Assembly (NCBI GenBank): GCA_947489445.1
Contig: CANLDN010000002.1
Span: 379,501-443,500, forward strand
Length of the DNA: 64,000 nt
From: an uncultured Paracoccaceae bacterium
Lineage (GTDB): Bacteria; Pseudomonadota; Alphaproteobacteria; Rhodobacterales; Rhodobacteraceae
Reading direction: 5' to 3'
Position numbers and translations under genes: made by a program. Shown here in pieces: positions 1 to 8,930 of this stretch (its first letter is position 1; the number at the start of each line of letters is the position of its first letter). The notes under the pieces were generated by a model, which did not search any database, was not told the origin of the DNA, and was given only the letters and a program-made list of their open reading frames with translations.

Positions 1-662
1 GCCAATGTTGTCTCAAACGCACGATCAACTGCATCCTTTGCGGCGATAGCTGCAAGTTGTGATTTTTCGGCGATCTTTTCTGCGGTTGCCTTTGCCTCTG
101 CCATTAATTTTTTCGCGGGCACAACGCGACTGACAAGCCCGCCACGCTCTGCCTCTTCTGCGTCCATGAAGCGGCCAGTCAGATGCATATCCATGGATTT
201 TGATTTGCCGACAAAGCGGGTCAGACGTTGCGTCCCGCCAAGGCCCGCGATGACACCCAAATTGATTTCAGGTTGGCCGAACTTCGCATTATCAGCTGCG
301 ATGATGAAGTCACACATCATGGCTAGCTCGCAACCACCCCCCAAGGCATACCCTGCAACCGCAGCAATAATTGGCTTGCGAATGCGGTTAAAACGGTCTG
401 TCTCATTTTCGAAAAACCGGGTCGTATACATCTCAACAAAGGTTTTGTCGGCCATATCACTGATGTCGGCGCCTGCGGCGAACGCTTTTTCAGAACCAGT
501 TATGACAATGCAGCGAACCTTGTCGCTTGCATCGGCTTCCTCCAGCGCCTGACACAGTTCCCGCAACAACTTACCGTTGAGCGCGTTCATGGCATCGGGC
601 CGATTCAGGGTAATGGTGGCCACGTTGTCACTTATATCAACGATAATGTTCTCGAAAGCCAT
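1..662 (-). CDS. Enoyl-CoA hydratase/isomerase (partial, C-terminus outside window)
   Basis: Crotonase-family enzyme that hydrates trans-2-enoyl-CoA in beta-oxidation; cytoplasmic. The start is the ATG whose complement lies at 660-662 and gives MAFENIIVDISDNVATITLN, a typical crotonase N-terminus. Visible motifs are the NALNG strand, the oxyanion-hole stretch AFAAGADISDM and the second oxyanion segment GYALGGGCELAMMCD, followed by FGQPEINLGVIAGLGGTQRL with the catalytic Glu. About 220 of the usual ~258 residues are inside the window and the rest lies to the left. It follows mutM on the same strand after about 60 bp, so co-transcription is possible. In relatives this gene commonly sits between mutM and rpsT-dnaA (family knowledge), which would put the replication origin region just left of the window (inference). 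Confidence 0.9.
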   Translation of the reverse strand, partial: MAFENIIVDISDNVATITLNRPDAMNALNGKLLRELCQALEEADASDKVRCIVITGSEKAFAAGADISDMADKTFVEMYTTRFFENETDRFNRIRKPIIAAVAGYALGGGCELAMMCDFIIAADNAKFGQPEINLGVIAGLGGTQRLTRFVGKSKSMDMHLTGRFMDAEEAERGGLVSRVVPAKKLMAEAKATAEKIAEKSQLAAIAAKDAVDRAFETTL

Positions 663-725
663 GCTGCTGTCCCTATTGCCGCCGGTCTGACCCTAGTGCT
701 TAACAAAGGCGGCGGGCGGATCAAG

Positions 726-1577
726 CTATCTTTGGCATTGCGGACAATAGTAAGTTGAGCGTCCGGATTGAACGATTCGTTGAATTTTCTTTTGACAACC
801 GTTGGTTAAACAGAATTGATCTTCTCGACCGTAGGTCTGAAAAACATGCTGAAAGTAACCCAGTTCCCCGTCAGCTTGCCGATAATCACGCAAAGAAGAA
901 CCACCGGCGACGATTGCCTCCGCAAGAACATCCCGGATGATAGGAACGAGTGTCGCGACTCTCTTTTTGCTAATTTCGCCTGCTTTGCGTTGTGGATGAA
1001 TACCTGCGCGGAACAGCACTTCGCACACATAGATGTTCCCCAAACCCGCCACGATCCCTTGATCCAAAAGGGCGTTTTTTATTGGTGAATTACGACCTGC
1101 CAACCGATCAATCAGATAGCTTTCGTTAAAGGCGTTGCCTAATGGTTCAGGTCCGATGTCACGGATCAGCCAATGGTCATCCTGCTTGGCTGTTTCCATC
1201 AAATCCATCGCGCCAAAGCGGCGTGCGTCGTTAAATGTAATACGTACGCCCCCTTCCATATGGAAAACAACATGATCGTGTTTGGCAGGCGTTGGATGGT
1301 CGTGATGGAAATCTCCAATTGTATGTCCTGAAATTAGTATCCGACCTGACATACCCAGATGGATGAGTAACGTTTCTTTACTATCGAGATCGACCAGAAT
1401 GTATTTCGACCTGCGGTGCAGGCTTTGTACGCGCGTACCGGCCAACCGCTCGACCATCCGGTCCGGAAACGGCCAGCGCAGGTCGGGGCGGTTAACGTCG
1501 GCACGGTCAATGACGCGCCCTTCCATCACAGGGACAAGACCGGCTTTGACAGTTTCGACTTCGGGTAGTTCGGGCAT
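726..1577 (-). CDS. mutM: Formamidopyrimidine-DNA glycosylase
   Basis: Bifunctional glycosylase/AP lyase that removes 8-oxoguanine and formamidopyrimidines. The start is placed at the ATG giving [14 protein letters not shown], although the frame stays open upstream to 1766, because the catalytic nucleophile is the N-terminal Pro exposed after Met removal; Glu3 is also present. The lysine of [10 protein letters not shown] corresponds to the conserved beta-hairpin lysine. The C-terminal zinc finger is complete, with pattern C-x4-C and CPQC at the very end. Length is 283 aa, normal for Fpg. It is divergent from ubiE, and the 269 bp between them should carry both promoters. Confidence 0.96.
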   Translation of the reverse strand: MPELPEVETVKAGLVPVMEGRVIDRADVNRPDLRWPFPDRMVERLAGTRVQSLHRRSKYILVDLDSKETLLIHLGMSGRILISGHTIGDFHHDHPTPAKHDHVVFHMEGGVRITFNDARRFGAMDLMETAKQDDHWLIRDIGPEPLGNAFNESYLIDRLAGRNSPIKNALLDQGIVAGLGNIYVCEVLFRAGIHPQRKAGEISKKRVATLVPIIRDVLAEAIVAGGSSLRDYRQADGELGYFQHVFQTYGREDQFCLTNGCQKKIQRIVQSGRSTYYCPQCQR

Positions 1578-1846
1578 ATAGACCAATGTGCTTTGGATCG
1601 TCAGACCATCGAAATATGCGACAAAGGCGCTGATGCCCACTAGAAATTTTGGTAACATCGACCCGGCGGCCGGATTGCAAAAGCAGGAAGCGAATACAAT
1701 GACCGCGTATTTGATACGCGGCAGGTGTCCGGCGTTCCGAACTGTGGCCAAATGTTCCGCTATCATACCCGTGTCATATTGACCGTTTGTCTATCATGCG
1801 AACTGCGTATAACCCGTTCAATACAGTATTCGGGCGAAAGAGTGAC

Positions 1847-2599
1847 ATGACGGACACCCCAGAAAACACGACCCATTTCGGGTTCGAAACCGTGCTTGAG
1901 GATGAGAAGGCTGGCCGCGTACAGGGTGTCTTTTCGTCAGTTGCGAGCAAATATGACATCATGAACGATGTAATGTCAGGCGGTGTGCATCGTCTTTGGA
2001 AAGATGCGATGATGGATTGGTTGGCGCCGCGGCCTGGTCAGCGTCTTCTGGATGTGGCTGGAGGAACGGGTGACGTATCTTTCAGATTTCTGCGCCGTGC
2101 CGGGCGGGGTCATGCCACAGTGCTTGATCTGACTGAACCAATGCTGGTCGAGGGCCGTAAACGGGCCGAGGCTGAACGCATGACGGACAGTTTGGATTGG
2201 GTTGTTGGTGACGCGATGGCTTTGCCTTTTGATGACAATACCTTCGATGTCTACACAATTTCTTTCGGAATCCGGAATGTAACTCGCCCACAGCATGCTT
2301 TGGCCGAAGCATACCGCGTGCTCAAGCCCGGCGGTCGGTTGATGGTGCTTGAGTTTTCACAACTCCCCAACCCTATGATGCAGGCTGCTTATGATGCTTA
2401 TTCGTTCAACGTGATCCCGCGTATGGGACAAGTGATTGCCGGGGATAAAGACAGTTACCAATATCTCGTGGAATCGATCCGCAATTTTCCTGATCAGGAC
2501 ACATTTTTGGATATGGTTCGCGACGCTGGGTTCGGCAACGCGAAGTATCGTAATTTGACTATGGGCGTTGCCGCTCTGCATTCTGGTTGGAAACTGTAA
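1847..2599 (+). CDS. ubiE: Demethylmenaquinone/ubiquinone C-methyltransferase
   Basis: SAM-dependent C-methyltransferase of ubiquinone synthesis, 250 aa. The SAM-binding motif [16 protein letters not shown] is clear, as are the ubiE signatures [21 protein letters not shown] and [21 protein letters not shown] chose ATG 1847 over the upstream in-frame start at 1787 because it follows a purine-rich GGGCGAAAGAG and gives the usual family length. The stop is followed after one base by the TTG start of ubiB, a tight two-gene unit. In Rhodobacteraceae ubiE-ubiB lie next to mutM near dnaA (family knowledge). Confidence 0.95.
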   Translation: MTDTPENTTHFGFETVLEDEKAGRVQGVFSSVASKYDIMNDVMSGGVHRLWKDAMMDWLAPRPGQRLLDVAGGTGDVSFRFLRRAGRGHATVLDLTEPMLVEGRKRAEAERMTDSLDWVVGDAMALPFDDNTFDVYTISFGIRNVTRPQHALAEAYRVLKPGGRLMVLEFSQLPNPMMQAAYDAYSFNVIPRMGQVIAGDKDSYQYLVESIRNFPDQDTFLDMVRDAGFGNAKYRNLTMGVAALHSGWKL

Positions 2600-2600
2600 C

Positions 2601-4130
2601 TTGCGCGGCCCTCACAATATTATCCGATTGATCCGGACCGGCGCCACGCTTGAACGCACCGGCGCAATGAAGGTTGTACTCGATGCGTTTGATGCCGGGC
2701 CATTGTTGCGGATAACGTTTCGTACGCTGGTCTGGCCTTTTCAATGGCTGGGCTACAAAGGTGATGTGACCGTACCTCCCGCGCCTCGGGCGTTGACTGC
2801 TTTGGGCCCGGCCTACATTAAATTCGGGCAGGTTTTGTCCACCCGCCCTGATGTTGTTGGCGATGAGTTAGCGGTACAGTTGCGGGTGCTTCAAGATAAG
2901 TTACCGCCATTTGCCATGCGCGATGCAAAGGCCGAAATACAACGTGAATTAGGGGTGTCATTCGACAAGCTCTTCTCGTCGTTTTCAGAGCCTGTTGCCG
3001 CGGCATCACTTGCACAAGTCCACAAAGCCCATCTTGCTGATACAGGCGAGGCGGTCGCGGTCAAAATCCTGCGCCCGGGTATCGAGCGTGCATTTCGCAA
3101 GGACATCGATGCCTTCTATTTTGCAGCTCGCGCCATCGAAATTTTGTCCCCGGCCTCAAGGCGTTTGCGCCCGATGGAGGTAATCACACACTTTGAAGGT
3201 GTCGTGATGGGAGAGTTGGACTTGCGGCTAGAAAGCTCGGCAGCTGCTGAATTTGCGGCAAATACTGAAGGCGATGCCGGTTTTCAGGTGCCACATATCC
3301 GTTGGCACCTGTCGAGCAGGCGCGTAATGACGCTGGACTGGGCCGAGGGGACGAACATTGGCATCAATGACGCCTTGGACGCTGCAGGCCACGATCGCAG
3401 GGCGCTCGCAACCCGGGTCCTGCAACTGTTCCTGAACCATGCGCTGCGGGATGGGTATTTTCACGGTGACATGCACCAGGGTAATCTAAAAGTGGCGTCG
3501 AACGGCGATATCATCGCTTATGATTTCGGCATCATGGGGCGCATTGATGAATATACCCGCCGTGTCTACGCCGAGATCTTGTTTGGCTTTATTCGCAAGG
3601 ACTATCAGCGAGTTGCCGAAGTGCATTTTGAGGCGGGATATGTTCCATCCAACCGCGATGTGGACGAGTTTGCACGCGCATTGCGTGCCGTCGGTGAGCC
3701 AATTTTCGGGATGGATGCTAGTCGGATTTCGATGGCGCGATTGCTAAGCTATCTGTTCGAAGTCACAGAACGCTTTGGGATGGAGACCCGAACGGAATTG
3801 ATCCTGCTACAGCGGACCATGGTCGTGGTCGAAGGTGTCGCCAGATCGCTGGATCCGCATACTAACATATGGCAGGTGGCTAAACCTGTCGTCGAAGACT
3901 ACATCAAAGATAGTATTGGGCCAAAGGCATTGCTGCGAGATCTGACAAAGACAGCGCGCATTCTGGCCCGTTTTGGCCCGCAATTACCAAGACTGGCCGA
4001 AGATGCGTTAATCCGACTGAACAATCCGCCACCAGAACCAAAACCACAACGGCGTATCGCGCGCCTTTCTTGGATGTCACTTGGCGGGGTTTTGGTCGGC
4101 GGCGCAGTATGGATAAGCAATCTTCTCTAA
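2601..4130 (+). CDS. ubiB: UbiB, ABC1/ADCK-type ATPase of ubiquinone biosynthesis
   Basis: Membrane-associated atypical kinase/ATPase that supports ubiquinone synthesis. Visible motifs are the KxGQ-type AYIKFGQVLSTRPD, the Ala-rich nucleotide loop PVAAASLAQVHKA, the VAVKILRPG lysine, the catalytic DGYFHGDMHQGNLKV and the metal-binding DFGIMG. A hydrophobic C-terminal segment (about residues 488-509) fits the usual membrane anchor. The likely start is TTG at 2601, one base after the ubiE stop, giving LRGPHNIIRLIRTGATLERT as in relatives and 509 aa; an alternative in-frame start at 2568 would overlap ubiE. Its TAA stop overlaps the stop codon of the convergent flgD. Confidence 0.95.
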   Translation: MRGPHNIIRLIRTGATLERTGAMKVVLDAFDAGPLLRITFRTLVWPFQWLGYKGDVTVPPAPRALTALGPAYIKFGQVLSTRPDVVGDELAVQLRVLQDKLPPFAMRDAKAEIQRELGVSFDKLFSSFSEPVAAASLAQVHKAHLADTGEAVAVKILRPGIERAFRKDIDAFYFAARAIEILSPASRRLRPMEVITHFEGVVMGELDLRLESSAAAEFAANTEGDAGFQVPHIRWHLSSRRVMTLDWAEGTNIGINDALDAAGHDRRALATRVLQLFLNHALRDGYFHGDMHQGNLKVASNGDIIAYDFGIMGRIDEYTRRVYAEILFGFIRKDYQRVAEVHFEAGYVPSNRDVDEFARALRAVGEPIFGMDASRISMARLLSYLFEVTERFGMETRTELILLQRTMVVVEGVARSLDPHTNIWQVAKPVVEDYIKDSIGPKALLRDLTKTARILARFGPQLPRLAEDALIRLNNPPPEPKPQRRIARLSWMSLGGVLVGGAVWISNLL

Positions 4131-4789
4131 AGCGTGGGATCGCGTAGCGCGCTCACTTGGTTGGTCGCAACCGCAGCGCCACCTTCCAGTATCAATATCG
4201 TCTCGCCGCCTTGCGCACGGACCTCTGTCACTGTGCTGTAGACTTCTACGACATCCGCAGTAATTACTTCACCGTTGGATGTGCTGACCAGCTCGAACGA
4301 ATAGAGCCCTTCTGGAAATGGATCACCTCCGGGTGATACGCCTGCCCATTCGACCGGATCCGCAGATATCGGTATATCGAAGCGCTGAACCTCCGCGCCA
4401 TTTTCGTTGCGTACAACCACCTCAGCCTGATCCGCAACCAGTGCCGGATTCGGTGACAATGTAATCGGTTCTCCATCGAAGTATGCCGGCGCCGCCGCGC
4501 GTGCTTCTTTACCCACCCAATTTGCCATGCCCGCCAAGCCGTCACTCGTCAGTTGTGCTGATAGTGATGATAGCAGGTCGTTGGTGAGCACTGATTGCTC
4601 CACCTGTGAAAAGGTGGCGAGCTGCACCGCATAGTCAGACGAATCGACTGGGTTGAGAGGATCCTGATTTTGCATTTGCACAGTCAGCATACGCAAGAAA
4701 GTTTCAAAATCTGAGCTGATCTGACCAGAGCTTTGTACAGTTGCCGCTACGGGGTTTGTCGCGACTGTGGGCACTTGTCCGATTTCCAT
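4127..4789 (-). CDS. flgD: Flagellar hook-capping protein FlgD
   Basis: Scaffold protein that caps the growing hook. The N-terminal region carries the FlgD signature DFETFLRMLTVQMQNQDPLN followed by PVDSSDYAVQLATFSQVEQ. The C-terminal half is beta-rich (FlgD Ig-like/tudor part) with PFPEGLYSFELVSTSNGEV. ATG 4789 gives MEIGQVPTVATNPV and 220 aa, the family length; the longer frame to 4999 is only read-through upstream. It lies 10 bp downstream of fliK on the same strand, so the two form an operon. The stop (4127-4129) overlaps the ubiB stop, which leaves no room for a separate terminator between these convergent genes. Confidence 0.93.
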   Translation of the reverse strand: MEIGQVPTVATNPVAATVQSSGQISSDFETFLRMLTVQMQNQDPLNPVDSSDYAVQLATFSQVEQSVLTNDLLSSLSAQLTSDGLAGMANWVGKEARAAAPAYFDGEPITLSPNPALVADQAEVVVRNENGAEVQRFDIPISADPVEWAGVSPGGDPFPEGLYSFELVSTSNGEVITADVVEVYSTVTEVRAQGGETILILEGGAAVATNQVSALRDPTL

Positions 4790-4799
4790 GTCTTTTCCT

Positions 4800-6086
4800 T
4801 TATAAGCGGAGGTCGAGTCCGCTGTTTGATTGTGGGCCCGAAGGGGGCACAATATCTTGGCCGACAGTGCTATCAGTTGCACTACCCGCAAAGTTTTGAT
4901 CCGCGGTGTCAGGATCGCTGTTAGATTGAGCATCGCCCCCAAAAGCGAACGAGATGTCTTCGTAGCCAAGTGACTGAAATTCATGAGCGAGCGCGTCAAT
5001 GTGCCGTCGCAGCAGATCCGTTGTTTCTGGCCGTTCGGCCAAAATGTTCACTGTAATTGTAGAGTCAATTGCCGTTATACTTAGACGGACACGCCCAAGT
5101 TCCTTTGGACTAAGTGCGATCTCTGTAGCGCGCCCCGGTTGGCTATTGATTGCAGCAGCGATTTGATTAGCTGCGTTGCGGGCAATGTCAGTTCCTCCGG
5201 TTGTTGCGCTGACCGCAACCGTCTGAACAACCGCAGATGACGCGCGTTCCCGGGCGGCCAGACCAGGCAGAAGTTCAACTTCGTCTGGCGTGGTGACGGC
5301 CATGTGTTTTTCCGCGTTTTCTAAGTGTGTGATCATGCTCTGAGTCAAGGCGACAGCCGGCGGAGGCGTCATGGCCGCCGATGGTGCTGCTGTGGACGAA
5401 GACGCCCGAACTTCTATATGTTGTGCCTCCTGCACGTGCATGGGTTTTTTCCCCAGGTGAAGCACCCCAGGTTTATCTTTGAGGCCGGATTGGGCGTTTT
5501 GCTGAGCAATCATTGCTTTTGGAATAGCCTGTGCGGCCTCAGGCAAAGCTACGGCTTTCGGCAACTCAACTGTCATCGGCTGCTGCTGTTTTTGCGTTTC
5601 CCTTTGCGGAATCTGCGTCGGCAATCGTCCTTCCACAACAGCTTGCGCCAGCGAACTTCCCGCCTTTGAAGGTAGAGGCGTTTTGTCAGGCATTTGGCCG
5701 ACTTTCACCACCACCTCTTGCTGGGGTGGGGTTACATCAACCTCGGCACGCGCTTGGGTCGGCTGCTGTGGTTTGTTCTGGACGGTGTTCAAAGTCGGCT
5801 CGTTATGTGGCACCTTGCTCTGAGGGCTATTAGTTTGTGGTGCAGTTGCAAAAGCGATAACTGCCGTTTCATCTTCCACGTCAACCGAAGCTGCCTCTTC
5901 CGTCTGCCCATTGTTCAAAACGAACACGTCGTTCTCGTCGCTTGGTTCAACCTCGGACTGAGCAGACGCCAAAAGCCCAAAAACATAATCAAAAGCCTCT
6001 GCTTCCTCTGGAGGCAGAGTTTCATCCGCCCCAGCGGGTGAATGCAGTGTCGCGGTCGATGCCTCAGGCAATATTAAGGGTATCAT
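4800..6086 (-). CDS. fliK: Flagellar hook-length control protein FliK
   Basis: Molecular ruler secreted during hook assembly, 428 aa. Residues 1 to about 290 are low complexity, rich in Pro, Gln, Ala and Glu, as usual for FliK. The conserved C-terminal Flg_hook domain is recognisable at about 310-390: ATEIALSPKELGRVRLSITA, then TVNILAERPETTDLLRRHID and FQSLGYEDISFAFGG. It is transcribed leftwards with flgD and diverges from the rod-binding/FlgN-like pair across about 105 bp. The call rests on the C-terminal domain plus the flgD neighbour. Confidence 0.88.
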   Translation of the reverse strand: MIPLILPEASTATLHSPAGADETLPPEEAEAFDYVFGLLASAQSEVEPSDENDVFVLNNGQTEEAASVDVEDETAVIAFATAPQTNSPQSKVPHNEPTLNTVQNKPQQPTQARAEVDVTPPQQEVVVKVGQMPDKTPLPSKAGSSLAQAVVEGRLPTQIPQRETQKQQQPMTVELPKAVALPEAAQAIPKAMIAQQNAQSGLKDKPGVLHLGKKPMHVQEAQHIEVRASSSTAAPSAAMTPPPAVALTQSMITHLENAEKHMAVTTPDEVELLPGLAARERASSAVVQTVAVSATTGGTDIARNAANQIAAAINSQPGRATEIALSPKELGRVRLSITAIDSTITVNILAERPETTDLLRRHIDALAHEFQSLGYEDISFAFGGDAQSNSDPDTADQNFAGSATDSTVGQDIVPPSGPQSNSGLDLRL

Positions 6087-6191
6087 CGGTTCTCCGATAG
6101 AATCTGTCTTTCGGCACTATTGAGTCAAAAAACTTACTTATTCTTTACGGCTGTCCGCCAAGAAGGAAAAAAGACCACGACGGAGAATCCG

Positions 6192-6485
6192 ATGGATACG
6201 ATCCCAACCTTGCCTGCACCACGCAGCGCACCAACCATTCCAGACTATATCCAGTCAGACACCAAACTGCGGAATGCTGCCCAACAGCTTGAGGCAACAT
6301 TTCTTGCAGAGATGCTCAAATCCGCGGGTGTTGGTGCACCACGTGAAACCTTTGGCGGCGGAGCTGGAGAAGAGCAATTCTCATCATTTTTACGAGAAGC
6401 GCAGGCCAGAGAAATGGTAAAGGCCGGTGGAATTGGATTGGCCGAAGCACTTTTTGAAGCGATGAAGGTGCGGCTGAATGACTAA
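6192..6485 (+). CDS. Rod-binding protein, FlgJ N-terminal type
   Basis: Short FlgJ-like protein (97 aa) with only the rod-binding domain: RNAAQQLEATFLAEMLKSAG, then GGGAGEEQFSSFLREAQARE and GGIGLAEALFEAMK. The peptidoglycan hydrolase domain of enterobacterial FlgJ is absent, which is normal in alphaproteobacteria. ATG 6192 is preferred over the upstream frame start at 6120 because it begins the conserved part. It overlaps the next gene by 8 bp, indicating translational coupling. It is expected to cap or chaperone rod assembly in the periplasm (family knowledge). Confidence 0.85.
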   Translation: MDTIPTLPAPRSAPTIPDYIQSDTKLRNAAQQLEATFLAEMLKSAGVGAPRETFGGGAGEEQFSSFLREAQAREMVKAGGIGLAEALFEAMKVRLND

Positions 6486-6819
6486 GGGACTTGCGACAGA
6501 ATTGTTCAAGCTTTTGGACGAGGAACGGACAGCGATAAAAGCGGCCGATTTTGATTCACTTGCGCCATTGAGTGACGCGAAGGTCGCCCTGTTTGATGAG
6601 TTATCATCGATTTCAGCGACCAAGACCGAATTTGTAAGGATTCAGATGCAGTTAGCTGAGAATCAGGCGCTTTTGGCGGCAGCCATCGCTGGCGTCAACG
6701 CAGCTCGCGGCCGCATTGCCGCACTCCAAAACATCCGCGAGGGTTTAGCCGTTTATGATCAGTCTGGACAAATGGCCCCAGTACCAACGCGCCGCCCCGA
6801 ATTGGAGAAGAAGGCCTAA
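6478..6819 (+). CDS. FlgN-like flagellar export chaperone
   Basis: A 113-aa, mostly helical, charged protein with heptad-like spacing (ATELFKLLDEERTAIKAADF, KTEFVRIQMQLAENQALLAA). Its position right after a rod-binding protein and its size and helical character match FlgN-like chaperones of hook-associated proteins. Sequence identity to the family is not something I can verify by eye, so the name is partly contextual. In complete flagellar loci further flagellar genes usually follow on this strand; here the only remaining trace is the truncated motB on the opposite strand. Confidence 0.7.
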   Translation: MTKGLATELFKLLDEERTAIKAADFDSLAPLSDAKVALFDELSSISATKTEFVRIQMQLAENQALLAAAIAGVNAARGRIAALQNIREGLAVYDQSGQMAPVPTRRPELEKKA

Positions 6820-6882
6820 ATTTTGATCAAATTGAAGATATTTGATGGAACCAGATTAATAAGTTGTTCAGCCAGAATTGGT

Positions 6883-7116
6883 TTATCTCACTCTATCGCC
6901 AAAACGGCTAGTCGGCTTCGTTTGAACCCGATGAACACCGTCAGAACGACGTTTCAACCCGCGGCAAAGCACGCGGATTCCTGAACCAACCCGGTGCAAA
7001 GCACCCTTAAAAGGACCATGAAACATGGCCACCTTCCAAGCACCACCATGATGGCCCCCGCCCGCAATAACTTTCTTACGCTTGATAATCGTTGGCGCGT
7101 TTGATCCTGCGCTCAT
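6883..7116 (-). pseudogene. Truncated motB remnant (N-terminal ~30 codons only)
   Basis: The first 30 residues end in AGGGHHGGAWKVA, the signature that in MotB directly precedes the YADFVTAMM transmembrane helix with the proton-binding Asp. Here the frame departs exactly after KVA and runs into unrelated basic sequence (MFHGPFKGALHRVGSGIRVL) for 47 residues before a stop. No TM helix and no OmpA-like peptidoglycan-binding domain follow. The likely explanation is a deletion that removed the rest of motB and neighbouring flagellar genes. The 77-residue product cannot work as a stator. Alternatively it is an unrelated small gene, but the match to the MotB N-terminus makes that unlikely. Confidence 0.75.
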
Positions 7117-7212
7117 TTCACCACCTCATAATTCACCCAAAGCGTCGATAACGGGCGTTAAGTGAAGGCGGCCTTAATGGTACAATTCAAAGAAAATACT
7201 GGCGTTTTGGTC

Positions 7213-7593
7213 TCACTCGGGATCTTGGGCCAGTGGAGTGTGCGACAAATGGATCGTTATTCTGGAAACAAGCTGATCACGTTCATCCAAAAGTGCAAGG
7301 CAGGTCCGGGTCAGAGCGATAAAGCCGGGTCCGAAATCGGCCATCGCCTCACATTTGCGCAAGTCTTGTTCAACTGACCTTAGATCGCACCGCAATGCAT
7401 AAAGCTGATCCACCAGCCCATGAAGTATGCTATCGTATGGCAATAGTCGATCCAACACTGCCTGCATTGCATCACGTTGCTTGGCAAGACTGGTCCGTGT
7501 GACTGGATCGACTGCCGCATCAACCTGCGAACGCAAACTGGCCAGCCGATCGATCAATCCAGCGGGGGGAAGCGGGACAAGTACGTCTTTCAT
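7213..7593 (-). CDS. DUF6165 family protein
   Basis: A 126-aa soluble protein of predicted all-alpha structure. The start PLPPAGLIDRLASLRSQVD resembles the SWGELIDKITIL opening of DUF6165, and the middle LRSVEQDLRKCEAMADFGPG matches the family's W-x-I-E-D-x-I-R-x-C-E-x-x-x-D-F-G block. Function is unknown; members are often found beside flagellar or surface-polysaccharide genes (family knowledge, from memory). It follows the motB remnant on the same strand after about 95 bp. The sequence is slightly diverged from the motif I recall, so confidence is moderate. Confidence 0.65.
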   Translation of the reverse strand: MKDVLVPLPPAGLIDRLASLRSQVDAAVDPVTRTSLAKQRDAMQAVLDRLLPYDSILHGLVDQLYALRCDLRSVEQDLRKCEAMADFGPGFIALTRTCLALLDERDQLVSRITIHLSHTPLAQDPE

Positions 7594-7880
7594 CTACGAC
7601 CTTTCAATGCGTATCGGGCGGTCATCAAAACATGCCGCAATCGGACAAAAAAGGAATTTCGGGCCGATTTAGCCGCGTCAGCTATACCAGAATGCAAATT
7701 AACTGCAGGTTTCAGACAGACATATAATCCGGTGGGCCACTTCAACAATTGAGCACGGCACATGTGAACCGTAAGACTTTGGGACATGATCGGCGCTCCT
7801 TGACGCCCCATCTCGGCGCGATTGAAGAAGCAAACCCCAATCACATCACAAAGTCAAAACAGGCACCGTACGGTACCCAA
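7594..7880. other. Intergenic region without convincing gene
   Basis: About 290 bp between DUF6165 and the Gfo/Idh/MocA gene. A minus-strand frame of 84 codons (7590-7844) crosses it and stops right at the DUF6165 start, but its composition (Cys- and Arg-rich, no domain, no ribosome site) does not look coding. Probably it holds the DUF6165 promoter and the end of the oxidoreductase transcript. Confidence 0.5.
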
Positions 7881-8930
7881 TCAAACCACTTGATCGCAAG
7901 AGCTCTTTGTGTATGACGCGACCGCCAGATCCAACACCCGCTGCAAGCCAGCGCCGCGGGCAAAATCAGGCATGACCTGCTTGCCGTGACGGATGGCGGC
8001 AATAAAGCGGGTATAATTTGTGGGGACGTCTGGGGTTGGCACATCAATCCATGTGCCGGTGGCCAAGCCGTCCGCAAGGCATGCGCGCAACTGGCTCTTG
8101 CCCTGTTCAAACCGGACATCCAAGCCGCCCATTGTGCCAAAAATACGTAGCTTCAGATCGTTAAGATGGCCACTGGCAAACCTGCTGGCATGGATAACGC
8201 CAATGGCCCCGTTTTGCAGACCAAGATGCATGACCATGCTGTCATTGGCATCCAGTGAGTAGTCGCCAATGCGATCGCCCTCAACCTTGTCAAAGGTCTT
8301 GAGACGGCACGACACCCGCGCAGCATCCGACCCGGCAGCAAAGGTTGCAAAATCCAGAATATGCACACCGACATCGCCCAATACCCCCATAGAACCGTGG
8401 GCCGTAGACAATCGCCATAGCCACTGATCCTCGGTACGCCAATCACCCCATGCAGACTGGGTCAGCCAGCTTTGCAGGTAAGCGGCCTCAAAATGGCGAA
8501 CTTCGCCAATATCGCCGCGTGCCACCATATCTGCGGCTTGCATCAAGGCCGGGACGTTACGATAGGTCAAATTGACCATATTAATCACGCCGGCGGCCTT
8601 GGCGGCCTGCGCCATCTCATCTGCATCAGCTTGGTTCGCCGCCAACGGCTTCTCACACAGCACATGCTTGCCAGCCCGCAACAATGGCATTGCGGTGCGA
8701 TGATGCACCGCGTCAGGGGTGACATTGGAAACGGCATCAAACTGGCCCCATGCCAAAGCATCATCCAGATTGGCAAAGCCATTGGCGATCTGATGCTTTG
8801 CATTGAACGCAGCAAGGTTATCAGCGTTGGTATCGACGCCCGCTACAACGGTAACATCATCCATCGCGGCATAGGCTTCGGCATGTGCATTTGCCATGCC
8901 GCCGGTTCCCAAAATCAGAACACGGATCAT
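7881..8930 (-). CDS. Gfo/Idh/MocA family oxidoreductase
   Basis: NAD(P)-dependent sugar or inositol dehydrogenase-type enzyme, 349 aa. The N-terminal Rossmann fold starts [17 protein letters not shown]; the family motif [13 protein letters not shown] carries the catalytic lysine; the C-terminal alpha/beta domain includes [20 protein letters not shown] with the conserved Asp-x-x-x-His pair. The start codon overlaps the end of the upstream ThuA gene by 4 bp (ATGA type), so the two are translationally coupled. ThuA plus Gfo/Idh pairs occur in trehalose/sucrose utilisation loci (family knowledge), but no ABC transporter is nearby, so the substrate is unresolved. Confidence 0.9.
   Translation of the reverse strand: MIRVLILGTGGMANAHAEAYAAMDDVTVVAGVDTNADNLAAFNAKHQIANGFANLDDALAWGQFDAVSNVTPDAVHHRTAMPLLRAGKHVLCEKPLAANQADADEMAQAAKAAGVINMVNLTYRNVPALMQAADMVARGDIGEVRHFEAAYLQSWLTQSAWGDWRTEDQWLWRLSTAHGSMGVLGDVGVHILDFATFAAGSDAARVSCRLKTFDKVEGDRIGDYSLDANDSMVMHLGLQNGAIGVIHASRFASGHLNDLKLRIFGTMGGLDVRFEQGKSQLRACLADGLATGTWIDVPTPDVPTNYTRFIAAIRHGKQVMPDFARGAGLQRVLDLAVASYTKSSCDQVV

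Noticed and set aside
166..552. Plus-strand open frame of 128 codons at the window start
   Set aside because: It is antisense to the partial enoyl-CoA hydratase, whose crotonase motifs are clear.
7590..7844. Minus-strand frame of 84 codons before DUF6165
   Set aside because: No ribosome site, Cys/Arg-rich random-looking sequence and no domain; treated as intergenic.
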